DNA of 46,830 bases, taken from NCBI GenBank assembly GCA_022781445.1, contig JALETQ010000037.1:1-46830 (forward strand), given 5' to 3'. How positions within the stretch are numbered: position 1 is the stretch's first letter; each line of letters starts with the position of its first letter. Position numbers and translations under genes: made by a program. Positions 1-7,438 of the stretch are shown here, piece by piece. The notes beneath the pieces were generated by a model that saw only the letters and a program-made list of their open reading frames with translations, was not told the origin of the DNA and did not search any database. The DNA is from Prevotella sp. GTDB lineage: Bacteria; Bacteroidota; Bacteroidia; Bacteroidales; Bacteroidaceae.

Positions 1-64
1 TTGACTGCACATCTTTCGTCAGGCTTTCAAGCATTGCAGATATGTCCGTAACTTGCTCTTTCAT
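1..64 (-). CDS. 5' end of an unidentified gene, cut by the window edge
   Basis: An open frame starts at the ATG complementary to 62-64 and runs off the left edge after 21 codons; the peptide begins MKEQVTDISAMLESL. Just upstream on the same strand is TACCTTTA (complement of 70-77), close to the Bacteroidota -7 box TAnnTTTG, with a TTG about 20 nt further upstream (98-100). A short amphipathic helix-like start is all that can be seen, so no function is assigned. The promoter-like box and the open frame support a real gene start, but 21 codons could be chance. Confidence 0.45.
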   Translation of the reverse strand, partial: MKEQVTDISAMLESLTKDVQS

Positions 65-487
65 AGGTGTAAAGGTACGAAAAATATCTGACATGAGCAA
101 GTGCTTTGGGCAATAAACACTCGGTTTTTGCAATATAATTCACTCGTAAAGGCACCCTTCGTCAAGGCGGAATTTACCTGCTCCTATGCTGAAAGTCTGC
201 AAGGAAGTTGTATTGCTGTATAGTTACCATGAGAGCATTTAGTCCTGCATTCATGTCAATGACAGCAATCCCCGATCGGCTTTCGTCTGTATGCCGGGCT
301 CCAATAACAGATTCTGTTTGTTTTCTCATACGTCTTATTGGGCTATATGGATACCACCTTGAAAGAAAAACAGAGAGGAAGGCGGCATAAAGGAAATGCA
401 GTCGGAAAGACACGGAATTAACAAAAAAAAGAAGATATGTCTATTTTGACATACCCTCTTATTGGAACAATCTAAGTTGAATGGTTA
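65..487. other. Intergenic stretch with a decayed copy of the dispersed repeat
   Basis: No convincing gene is present. Positions about 219-290 align with the dispersed repeat described at 13346-13425: the blocks CCATGAGAGCATTTAGTCC and TGCATTCATG match its core. An inverted end-like sequence, CTCATACGTCTTATTGGG, lies at 324-341, so the whole element may span about 217-341. The remainder is A-rich and shows no clear terminator for the gene that ends at 488. Confidence 0.5.
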
Positions 488-1051
488 CTACTTAACGCTG
501 AACGTGGTAACCCTCATATCGTTTTTCTCATTTTGCTTGTCCGGGTCGCCCAAACTAATGCCATACTCTCCCGGCTCCAAATTGTCTATCACAAGATAGT
601 AAGAACTCTTGCCATACTTCTTTGCATTGTAGTCTATTTGGCCAAGCGATTTAGATTTCGTTGCAGACAGTGTACCGGCTTCCGCCAATAAGGCTCTACG
701 CTCCTTGCCCTTTACCTCGAAGGCAAAAATATTGATAAAAGAAGCAGGATCTGTCTCGTTGTTAGCCGCCTTGATAATCAGACGAACCGGACCATGGGGA
801 ACAGAAACCTTAGCTGCCGGGCCAGACAACGTAAGACGTGTTTTTACCTTACCGATACCCGTAAGATACAATGAGGCACCCGCCTTGGTCTTCACTATAC
901 CCGTTTCACGAGGCAGCATCTCGTAAGTAGTATTGGAAGTGAGTAAATAGGTCTGGTCGGCAAACTCCGGCTCCGGAACAGTCACTTCTTGTGCATAAAC
1001 GCCTGTAAGGTTCAATAAGAACACCAACAAAAGATAAAATCCTTTTCTCAT
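488..1051 (-). CDS. Small exported protein of unknown function
   Basis: The 187-residue product begins MRKGFYLLLVFLLNLTGVYA, a typical Sec signal peptide with likely cleavage after VYA. The mature part is rich in beta-prone alternating residues and has no cysteines or recognisable motif; it ends VTTFSVK. The open frame extends 57 codons upstream of this start, but that extension reads as A/T-rich leader. A second ATG two codons upstream (1055-1057) is an equally possible start. It is monocistronic, divergent from the Rnf operon, and flanked by copies of the dispersed repeat on both sides. I do not recognise the family; a periplasmic or outer-surface beta-sandwich protein is the best guess. 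Confidence 0.7.
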   Translation of the reverse strand: MRKGFYLLLVFLLNLTGVYAQEVTVPEPEFADQTYLLTSNTTYEMLPRETGIVKTKAGASLYLTGIGKVKTRLTLSGPAAKVSVPHGPVRLIIKAANNETDPASFINIFAFEVKGKERRALLAEAGTLSATKSKSLGQIDYNAKKYGKSSYYLVIDNLEPGEYGISLGDPDKQNEKNDMRVTTFSVK

Positions 1052-1240
1052 AATCATTCTATTTTTTGAAGAAAACAATAAACTCCTGCAAATATAAATA
1101 TTTCTTTTGAAAAACAAAATAATTTTCCGTTTTTTATCATCAATAAGTATTAGAAATATATTATTCGGTATGTTTACATCTAAATTAGTCAATGGTATTG
1201 CCGGTATCTGGCGAATCACCATTAATTAATTTGGGATAAA

Positions 1241-1320
1241 CCCCAATCGGCTCATTAGAGCGTTTTGTCCTGCATTTCATGTTGACGACAGCACTTTCCA
1301 ATCCGGATATCGGTCGCTCG
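1241..1320 (+). repeat. Dispersed intergenic repeat, plus orientation
   Basis: It begins ACCCCAATCGGCTCATTAG and contains GCGTTTTGTCCTGCATTTCATG, nearly the same as the copy at 33405. It lies in the divergent region between the exported-protein gene ending at 488 and the rseC-rnf promoter. The right end is poorly defined. The rest of 1052-1494 shows no gene. Confidence 0.7.
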
Positions 1321-1494
1321 TCGGCGGCGTTTCTTGCCGTTGCCCGACACGTCTGTCCCAAACCCGGCAGACAAGCCGACGACAAACGAACATGCACGAG
1401 CCACCCGTTGTAAAGAAGTTTTTAGATACACACGGACTGCGCAACGGAAGAACGGCAGAAATCATTGATTATCGGTTAAAAAAGCACGGAATGT

Positions 1495-1525
1495 TTTGCC
1501 GAATAAAAAATGTTTGTTACTTTTG
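1495..1525 (+). promoter_or_regulatory. Promoter of the rseC-rnf operon
   Basis: TTTG at 1495-1498, a 19-nt spacer, then TACTTTTG at 1518-1525: an exact match to the Bacteroidota primary-sigma consensus TTTG-N19-21-TAnnTTTG. Transcription should start near 1530, leaving a leader of about 40 nt before the rseC ATG. That leader contains an 8-bp inverted repeat, TAAACTGC (1532-1539) and GCAGTTTA (1554-1561). Confidence 0.85.
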
Positions 1526-1570
1526 CGATTGTAAACTGCAGATTACAAACAAGGCAGTTTATACGCACGT

Positions 1571-1993
1571 ATGGATACAATTAAACATATAGGGGTCGTA
1601 GAGAGCGTCGAAAAGACCCTTATAAAAGTACGCATAGCCCAACAAGCAGCCTGTTCGAGCTGCGAGGTCGCCGGGCATTGTCATGCCTCCGAGAGCAAGG
1701 TGAAGGTCATCGATGCTTATGCTTCATCACTTTCTCATCCTTTTCGGGTGGGTCAGGAGGTTGAAGTAGTGGGTCGTTCTTCCCAAGCCTGCAGTGCAGT
1801 GGTCTTGGCTTTTGTCATTCCTTTCATCCTTCTTGTATCCGCATTGGCGACAGGCATTCTTCTCGGATGGGGCGAACCCGTGGCAGCCCTGACGGGAATA
1901 GGTGTATTAGTGCCCTATTATCTCTTGCTTTTTCTTTTTCGCGAAAGACTGCGGAGCCGGTTTCGGTTCACGGTGCAGTATCCTGATGCTTAA
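1571..1993 (+). CDS. rseC: RseC/MucC-family membrane protein
   Basis: The 140-residue protein has the RseC layout: a short soluble N-terminal domain with a cysteine cluster (CSSCEVAGHC, about residues 28-37), then two hydrophobic helices (about 80-100 and 104-123) and a basic tail. RseC proteins were first described as modulators of sigma-E, and one is part of the SoxR-reducing system together with Rnf-like Rsx proteins. In Bacteroidales the gene commonly heads the rnf operon, as here, 28 nt before rnfB and behind a consensus promoter. A role in assembling or tuning the Rnf complex is inference. Family assignment is firm. Confidence 0.9.
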   Translation: MDTIKHIGVVESVEKTLIKVRIAQQAACSSCEVAGHCHASESKVKVIDAYASSLSHPFRVGQEVEVVGRSSQACSAVVLAFVIPFILLVSALATGILLGWGEPVAALTGIGVLVPYYLLLFLFRERLRSRFRFTVQYPDA

Positions 1994-2021
1994 ATAACTT
2001 ACAATAATACAAATACAAAAC

Positions 2022-2879
2022 ATGATGAGTCTTATTTTAATTGCGTTGGGAGTATTGGGTGCCATTGCTTTGGTGGCCGCCTTGGTGCTCTACGTATGCT
2101 CCAAGAAATTTGCCGTCGAGGAAGATCCTCGCTTGGGTTTGGTGACCGAAGCGTTGCCCGGCGCAAATTGCGGAGGATGCGGTTTCCCCGGTTGCGGGGG
2201 TCTTGCCGACGCTCTGGTGAAGGCTGCCGATGCCGGTTCGCTCGAAGGATTGAACTGCCCGGTGGGCGGAGCCGAGACGATGGGCAAGGTTGCCGATCTG
2301 CTGGGCATGGCTGTTGCCAACACCGAGCCTACGGTTGCGGTGGTGAGATGTAACGGCACCTGCGAGTTAAGAACGAAAGTATGCGAGTACAGCGGACTGA
2401 GAACCTGTGCCGCCATGCACGCCACCGGAGCCGGTGAAACGGCTTGCGGATACGGATGTCTGGGCTGTGGCGACTGTGTGGCAGCCTGCAGTTTCGACGC
2501 CATCCACATGAACGAGGAAACCGGCTTGCCCGAAGTCGATGAAGACAAATGCACCAGTTGCGGTGCCTGTGTGAAAGCCTGTCCCCGCAACATCATCCAG
2601 CTGCGTCGAAAGGGTCCGAAGAACCGCCGTGTTTATGTACAATGTGTCAATAAAGAAAAAGGTGCAGTGGCACTCAAGGGATGCAAGGCCGCCTGCATAG
2701 GCTGCGGAAAATGTCTGAAGGAGTGTCAGTTTGACGCCATCACGATTGCCGACAATCTGAGCTACATCGACGACAAGAAATGCAAGCTATGTCGCAAGTG
2801 CGTGTCCGTTTGTCCCACACAAGCCATCATCGCCGTGAACTTTCCACCCGCTAAAGATAAGAAGGAGACAGCCCAATGA
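2022..2879 (+). CDS. rnfB: Rnf complex subunit B, iron-sulfur protein
   Basis: RnfB takes electrons from reduced ferredoxin at the cytoplasmic face of the ion-translocating Rnf complex. The 285-residue protein has one N-terminal transmembrane helix (residues 4-26) and the RnfB-specific Cys cluster CGGCGFPGC (about 50-58) completed by NCPVGG near 78. Four ferredoxin-like CxxCxxCxxxC segments follow: CLGCGDCVAAC, CTSCGACVKAC, CIGCGKCLKEC and CKLCRKCVSVC. That suggests five 4Fe-4S clusters in all, more than the three expected for the short proteobacterial version. Two adjacent ATG codons open the frame; either could be used. The stop overlaps the rnfC start by 4 nt (ATGA). Confidence 0.97.
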   Translation: MMSLILIALGVLGAIALVAALVLYVCSKKFAVEEDPRLGLVTEALPGANCGGCGFPGCGGLADALVKAADAGSLEGLNCPVGGAETMGKVADLLGMAVANTEPTVAVVRCNGTCELRTKVCEYSGLRTCAAMHATGAGETACGYGCLGCGDCVAACSFDAIHMNEETGLPEVDEDKCTSCGACVKACPRNIIQLRRKGPKNRRVYVQCVNKEKGAVALKGCKAACIGCGKCLKECQFDAITIADNLSYIDDKKCKLCRKCVSVCPTQAIIAVNFPPAKDKKETAQ

Positions 2880-4228
2880 AATTAAGAACATTCAGCATCG
2901 GCGGCGTTCACCCCGATGAAAACAAGCTTACCCCCGAACTTCAGGCGGTAAAAGCCCCTTTACCCAAGCAAGCCATCTTCCCCCTTTCGCAACACATAGG
3001 GGCACCGGCGAAGGCGATTGTCGCCAAAGGTGACAAGGTAAAGGTGGGCACCATGATAGCCGAAGCCGGAGGATTCGTGTCGGCTCCGATATATTCCTCG
3101 GTGTCGGGAACCGTATTCAAGGTCGATACCGCCATTGATGCCACCGGTTATCGCGTGCCGGTCATCATCATCAACGTCGAAGGCGACGAGTGGGAAGAGA
3201 GCATCGACCGCTCCGACAAACTCGAAAAGGCCGAAGACCACCCCGAACTGACACCCGAAGAAATTGTTGAACGCGTGAAACGCGCCGGCATCACCGGTAT
3301 GGGCGGTGCCAGCTTCCCAACGTTCATCAAACTGTGTCCGCCCCCGACGGCAAAGGCGGAGTGCGTGATTCTCAACGGTGTGGAGTGCGAACCCTACATC
3401 ACGTCGGACTATCGCCTCATGATGGAACGGGCTGACGAAATTCTCGTCGGACTGGAATTGCTCATGAAAGCCGCCAAAGTGAAACGCGGCTACATCGGCA
3501 TTGAGGCCAACAAGCCCAAAGCCATCGAACTGCTACGCGAAAAGGCAGCGAAGAAATCGGCAGCCATAGAGATTGTAGGCCTGCAGCAACGCTATCCGCA
3601 AGGAGGCGAGAAGCAGCTGGTAGATGCCGTCACAGGCCGACAGGTGCCGGCTCCGCCTGCCATTCCCGTCAGCGTAGGTGCCATTGTTCAGAACGTAGGT
3701 ACGGCATACGCGGTATATGAAGCCGTGATGAAGAACAAGCCCCTGTTCGAGCGTTACACCACCGTGACCGGCAAGAGCCTTGCCAAGCCCGGCAACTTCA
3801 TCGTCCGCATGGGTACGCCCATGAAGGAACTCATCGAACTGTGTGGCGGAATGCCCGAAGGCGACCACAAGATCATCGCCGGCGGCCCCATGATGGGCAA
3901 GGCACTGGTGTCCGACGAAGTGCCCATCTGCAAGGGTACCAACTGTGTAACCATTCTGTCGGGCGAAGAATCTCTTCGCAAAGAGGCACAGCCCTGCATC
4001 AGATGCGCCAAGTGCGTGAGCGTATGCCCGATGGGACTCGAGCCTTACCTGCTTGCCCGTGCGGCCTCGCTCAAGATGTGGGAGAAGGCAGAAGGCGAGG
4101 ACATCACGTCGTGCATCGAATGCGGTTCGTGCCAGTTTACCTGTCCGGCTCACCGCCCCCTGTTAGACAACATTCGCTATGGAAAATCAACCGTGACGGG
4201 AATCATTCGGGCCCGAAACACAAAATAA
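2876..4228 (+). CDS. rnfC: Rnf complex subunit C, NADH/FMN-binding
   Basis: RnfC is the NAD(H)-facing subunit of Rnf and carries non-covalent FMN and two 4Fe-4S clusters. Length (450 residues) is normal for the family. An N-terminal barrel-sandwich region is followed by the nucleotide/flavin-binding glycine loop GMGGASFPTF (about 140-150), an SLBB-like segment, and two cluster motifs: CIRCAKCVSVCP starting at 374 and CIECGSCQFTCP starting at 413. It is translationally coupled to rnfB by an ATGA overlap and sits 10 nt before rnfD. It has no transmembrane segment, so it must be held by other subunits. Confidence 0.97.
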   Translation: MKLRTFSIGGVHPDENKLTPELQAVKAPLPKQAIFPLSQHIGAPAKAIVAKGDKVKVGTMIAEAGGFVSAPIYSSVSGTVFKVDTAIDATGYRVPVIIINVEGDEWEESIDRSDKLEKAEDHPELTPEEIVERVKRAGITGMGGASFPTFIKLCPPPTAKAECVILNGVECEPYITSDYRLMMERADEILVGLELLMKAAKVKRGYIGIEANKPKAIELLREKAAKKSAAIEIVGLQQRYPQGGEKQLVDAVTGRQVPAPPAIPVSVGAIVQNVGTAYAVYEAVMKNKPLFERYTTVTGKSLAKPGNFIVRMGTPMKELIELCGGMPEGDHKIIAGGPMMGKALVSDEVPICKGTNCVTILSGEESLRKEAQPCIRCAKCVSVCPMGLEPYLLARAASLKMWEKAEGEDITSCIECGSCQFTCPAHRPLLDNIRYGKSTVTGIIRARNTK

Positions 4229-4238
4229 CATCTGGATC

Positions 4239-5237
4239 ATGTCAAACAAACTTATCATATCACTCTCACCCCACGCCCACGGATCGGATACCGTGGAGCG
4301 AAACATGTACGGGGTCATCATTGCGCTGATACCGGCACTGCTCGTTTCATTCTATTACTTCGGCATCGGTGCTGCCATTGTGAATGCAACGAGTATCGTT
4401 TCGTGCGTGTTCTTCGAATGGGTCATCAGCAAATTCGTCATGAAACGGCAACCGACCGTCACCGACGGCTCCGCCATCATCACCGGTCTGCTGCTGGGAT
4501 TCAACCTTCCGTCCAATCTCCCGATATGGATCATCGTCATCGGTGCCTTGGTTGCCGTGGGCATCGGCAAGATGACCTTCGGCGGTTTGGGCAACAACCC
4601 TTTCAATCCGGCCCTCGTGGGACGCTGCTTCCTGCTGGTGAGCTTTCCCGCACAGATGACCTCGTGGCCGGTTGTCGGACAGCTGTCAAGCTATCTTGAT
4701 GCCGAAACGGGTGCCACACCGCTGAGCATCATGAAGAAAGCCATCAAGACGGGCGACGCATCGGTACTCAACGACCTGCCGGACTCGCTGCATCTTTTCC
4801 TCGGTTCGAATGCCGACCTCGGTTCGGGCAGCCTCGGCGAGGTATGTGCAGCGGCTCTCCTGCTGGGACTTGCCTACATGCTGTGGAAGAAAATCATCAC
4901 ATGGCACATTCCCGTGAGCATCATCGCCACGGTGTTTGTGGCAAGCGGACTGCTTCATCTGGCAAATCCCGTTTATGCAAATCCCGTTGCCGACGTGCTG
5001 AGCGGCGGTCTGATGTTGGGTGCCATCTTCATGGCGACCGACTATGTCACCTCGCCCATGACCGGAAAGGGACAACTCATCTATGGCGTAAGCATCGGTC
5101 TGCTGACGGTGGTCATCCGCAAATGGGGTGCCTATCCCGAAGGAATGTCATTTGCCATTTTGATCATGAACGCCTTTACACCGCTCATCAACCACTATGT
5201 GAAACCTAAACGATTCGGAGAGGAGGCTGCCAAATGA
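4239..5237 (+). CDS. rnfD: Rnf complex subunit D, flavinylated membrane protein
   Basis: RnfD is a polytopic membrane subunit, homologous to NqrB, that carries covalent FMN and forms part of the ion path. The 332-residue protein shows repeated hydrophobic helices and the flavinylation motif TGAT at 157-160 within DAETGATPLS; Thr160 is the expected FMN attachment residue. The conserved loop GGLGNNPFNPALVGRCF (about 115-131) is typical of the family. Its stop overlaps the rnfG start by 4 nt. FMN attachment needs an ApbE-type transferase, which is not encoded in this window. Confidence 0.97.
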   Translation: MSNKLIISLSPHAHGSDTVERNMYGVIIALIPALLVSFYYFGIGAAIVNATSIVSCVFFEWVISKFVMKRQPTVTDGSAIITGLLLGFNLPSNLPIWIIVIGALVAVGIGKMTFGGLGNNPFNPALVGRCFLLVSFPAQMTSWPVVGQLSSYLDAETGATPLSIMKKAIKTGDASVLNDLPDSLHLFLGSNADLGSGSLGEVCAAALLLGLAYMLWKKIITWHIPVSIIATVFVASGLLHLANPVYANPVADVLSGGLMLGAIFMATDYVTSPMTGKGQLIYGVSIGLLTVVIRKWGAYPEGMSFAILIMNAFTPLINHYVKPKRFGEEAAK

Positions 5238-5884
5238 AGAAAATGGAATCAACTTTGACCAACATGGTGTTGGTATTGGTGGCGACAGCCCTCATCATGG
5301 GCGGTCTGCTGGCGTTCGTCAACCAAATAACGCTCGCCCCCATCAAGACGCAGGCCGACAAGACGCTTGCCGAAGGTATCAGGAACGTCATGGGAGGCGG
5401 CAACCTCAAGGTGACGAAGACCGACACCGTGCAACTCGACATCGCGGGCAAGACCGCCGACTTCGTGCGCCACCAGACCGAGAATCCGCAAGGGAAATGG
5501 CTCGGCACGGCTGTTGAGAGTACCACACAAGGCTTTTCGGGCGACCTGAAAGTCCTCATCGGGTTCGATCCCGAAGGCAACATCCTCGGATACACCATCC
5601 TCGAAAGCGGCGAGACTCCGGGACTCGGGGCCAAGGCCGACAAATGGTTCCAGGCCGACGGTAAAGGTTCGATCATCGGAAAGCATCCCGAGAAGAACAA
5701 GCTGGCCGTGACCAAGGGCGGCGAAGGCGAGATAGACGCCATCACCGCCTCGACCATCACTTCGCGGGCCTTCCTCCGTGCCGTCAACAACGCTTACCGG
5801 GCATACAACGAGAAAAGCGTGGACAGCAACACCGAAGCCACCCAAATCAAACACCAAGAAAAGAAAGGAGAAGAGAAACCATGA
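5234..5884 (+). CDS. rnfG: Rnf complex subunit G, extracytoplasmic flavoprotein
   Basis: RnfG has one N-terminal helix (about 10-32) and an extracytoplasmic FMN-binding domain homologous to NqrC. The 216-residue protein keeps the domain hallmarks ESGETPGLGAK (about 124-134) and a C-terminal flavinylation segment. That segment reads DAITAST (168-174) where the ApbE consensus is Dxx(S/T)GA(T/S): Gly and Ala of the consensus are replaced by Ala and Ser, while the acceptor Thr174 is kept. Whether this is a lineage norm cannot be decided here. The gene overlaps rnfD and rnfE by 4 nt on each side, so the subunits are coupled in translation. Confidence 0.95.
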   Translation: MKKMESTLTNMVLVLVATALIMGGLLAFVNQITLAPIKTQADKTLAEGIRNVMGGGNLKVTKTDTVQLDIAGKTADFVRHQTENPQGKWLGTAVESTTQGFSGDLKVLIGFDPEGNILGYTILESGETPGLGAKADKWFQADGKGSIIGKHPEKNKLAVTKGGEGEIDAITASTITSRAFLRAVNNAYRAYNEKSVDSNTEATQIKHQEKKGEEKP

Positions 5885-6465
5885 GCTACATCAAGATTCT
5901 GACCAACGGTCTGATTAAGGAGAATCCGACTTTCGTACTGCTGCTGGGCATGTGTCCCACGCTTGCCACCACCACTTCGGCAACCAACGGTCTTTCGATG
6001 GGACTGGCAACGATGTTCGTACTCATCTGTTCCAACGTCGCCATTTCGTGCATCAAGTCGGTAACGCCCGACAAGGTGCGTATTCCGGTCTTCGTGGTGG
6101 TCATCGCATCGTTCGTGACCGTGCTGCAACTGTGCATCAAGGCATTCCTGCCCGAAGTGGACAAGTCGCTCGGCCTGTTCATCCCGCTGATTGTCGTGAA
6201 CTGCATTATTTTGGGAAGAGCCGAAGCCTTTGCCTGCAAGAACAACCCCGTAGCCAGCATGATGGACGGCATCGGTATGGGACTCGGCTTCACCCTCGCC
6301 CTCACCCTGCTCGGCATGATGCGTGAGCTGCCGGGTGCCGGCTCGATTTTCGGCATCGCCCTTCTGCCCGAAACCGCCAACATACTCCTCTTCGTGCTGC
6401 CTCCGGGCGCATTCATCACATTGGGGTATCTCATAGCCCTTGTCAACAAACTAAAGAAAGCATAG
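5881..6465 (+). CDS. rnfE: Rnf complex subunit E, membrane protein
   Basis: RnfE is a six-helix integral membrane subunit that, with its inverted partner RnfA, forms the membrane core of Rnf. The 194-residue length and motifs NPTFVLLLGMCPTLA (about 15-29), a central GLFIPLIVVNCIILGRAEAF and the C-terminal PPGAF segment are typical. Each half of the RnfA/RnfE pair contributes a conserved cysteine for an intramembrane Fe-S cluster: Cys25 in GMCP and the Cys in VVNCI. It follows rnfG with a 4-nt overlap and precedes rnfA by 4 nt. Confidence 0.96.
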   Translation: MSYIKILTNGLIKENPTFVLLLGMCPTLATTTSATNGLSMGLATMFVLICSNVAISCIKSVTPDKVRIPVFVVVIASFVTVLQLCIKAFLPEVDKSLGLFIPLIVVNCIILGRAEAFACKNNPVASMMDGIGMGLGFTLALTLLGMMRELPGAGSIFGIALLPETANILLFVLPPGAFITLGYLIALVNKLKKA

Positions 6466-6469
6466 CCTT

Positions 6470-7072
6470 ATGGAATACCTCTTGATATTCATTTCAGCGA
6501 TATTTGTCAACAACATCGTGTTGTCGCAGTTCTTGGGAATATGTCCGTTCCTCGGCGTTTCCAAGAAAATCGAAACCGCACTGGGCATGGGCGCGGCCGT
6601 GGCATTCGTGCTGACGCTTGCCACCATCGTGACCTACATCGTGCAGACATACCTCCTCAACCCCTTCGGCCTGCAGTATCTGCAGACGCTGGCGTTCATC
6701 CTGGTCATCGCCGCCTTGGTACAGATGGTCGAAATCATCATGAAGAAGCTCTCTCCCGCCCTGTATCAGGCACTGGGCATCTTCCTTCCGCTCATCACCA
6801 CCAACTGCGCCGTCCTCGGTGTCGCCATCTTGGTGATCCAGAAAGACTTCAACCTGCTCGAGAGTGTGGTCTATGCCTTCTCCACCGCCTTGGGATTTGC
6901 CTTGGCACTGACGGTTTTTGCCGGCATCAGAGAGCAACTCGAAATGGCCGAAATACCCAAGGGCATGCGCGGCATGGCGGTCGTACTCGTCACGGCGGGA
7001 CTGCTGAGCCTTGCATTCATGGGCTTCTCGGGTGTCGACGGCGGCCTGAAGGTGCTGTTCGGCATCGAATAA
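6470..7072 (+). CDS. rnfA: Rnf complex subunit A, membrane protein
   Basis: RnfA is the partner of RnfE in the membrane core, with opposite topology. The 200-residue protein opens with the invariant-looking segment NNIVLSQFLGICPFLGVS (about 14-31) and has the matching second motif LPLITTNCAVLG (about 106-117); the two cysteines are expected to help bind the shared Fe-S cluster. The gene order here is B-C-D-G-E-A, unlike the A-B-C-D-G-E order of Escherichia coli rsx. A strong terminator 38 nt downstream closes the operon. Confidence 0.96.
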   Translation: MEYLLIFISAIFVNNIVLSQFLGICPFLGVSKKIETALGMGAAVAFVLTLATIVTYIVQTYLLNPFGLQYLQTLAFILVIAALVQMVEIIMKKLSPALYQALGIFLPLITTNCAVLGVAILVIQKDFNLLESVVYAFSTALGFALALTVFAGIREQLEMAEIPKGMRGMAVVLVTAGLLSLAFMGFSGVDGGLKVLFGIE

Positions 7073-7109
7073 TCCCGAGTCTCTCCGGTCTCGGCCGGTT
7101 CGGACAAAC

Positions 7110-7152
7110 GCCGGGACATGAATCTCTTGTCGATTCGTGTCCCGGCATTTTT
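7110..7152 (+). terminator. Terminator of the rnf operon
   Basis: A 15-bp stem (7110-7124 with 7132-7146) starting GCCGGGAC, with one G-T pair and a 7-nt loop, is followed by ATTTTT. It lies just after the rnfA stop. Confidence 0.9.
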
Positions 7153-7178
7153 CTGCCCGATACATCGTACCCTTCAAT

Positions 7179-7238
7179 CATACTATTGCTATAGTATGAA
7201 TCAACACTATTGCTATAGTATGGACTGACACTATCTAT
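7179..7238. repeat. 24-bp tandem array of small palindromes
   Basis: ACTATTGCTATAGTATG begins at 7182 and again at 7206, exactly 24 bp apart; a third, partial unit ACTAT begins at 7230, again 24 bp on. The first unit is an inverted repeat with arms CATACTAT and ATAGTATG around a 4-nt centre (7179-7198). The array lies between the rnf terminator and galE. It could be a set of protein-binding sites, but no promoter box is visible right behind it. Confidence 0.75.
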
Positions 7239-7303
7239 ATAAAATCATGCCAAGCGCACCACTTTGTCATCCCGCGATACAATAAAAACAAACAAAAGGG
7301 GTT

Positions 7304-7386
7304 TTAACCCAAAGCGGTCATGAGATTGCGAATCGGTATGGACGGCATGGAATGCAACGCCATACGCGCTCATGACCGGTTGGGGG
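7304..7386 (-). repeat. Dispersed intergenic repeat with inverted ends, minus orientation
   Basis: The left end AACCCAAAGCGGTCATGAG (7306-7324) is nearly the inverse of the right end CTCATGACCGGTTGGG (7369-7384). Read on the minus strand, the interior contains GTTGCATTCCATGCCGTCCAT, matching the core of the copies at 33405 and 24203. It occupies most of the leader region before galE. Confidence 0.8.
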
Positions 7387-7438
7387 TGATGCCGTGGGCA
7401 GTCACCGGACACATTGCAGACAATCAGAACACGATAAA

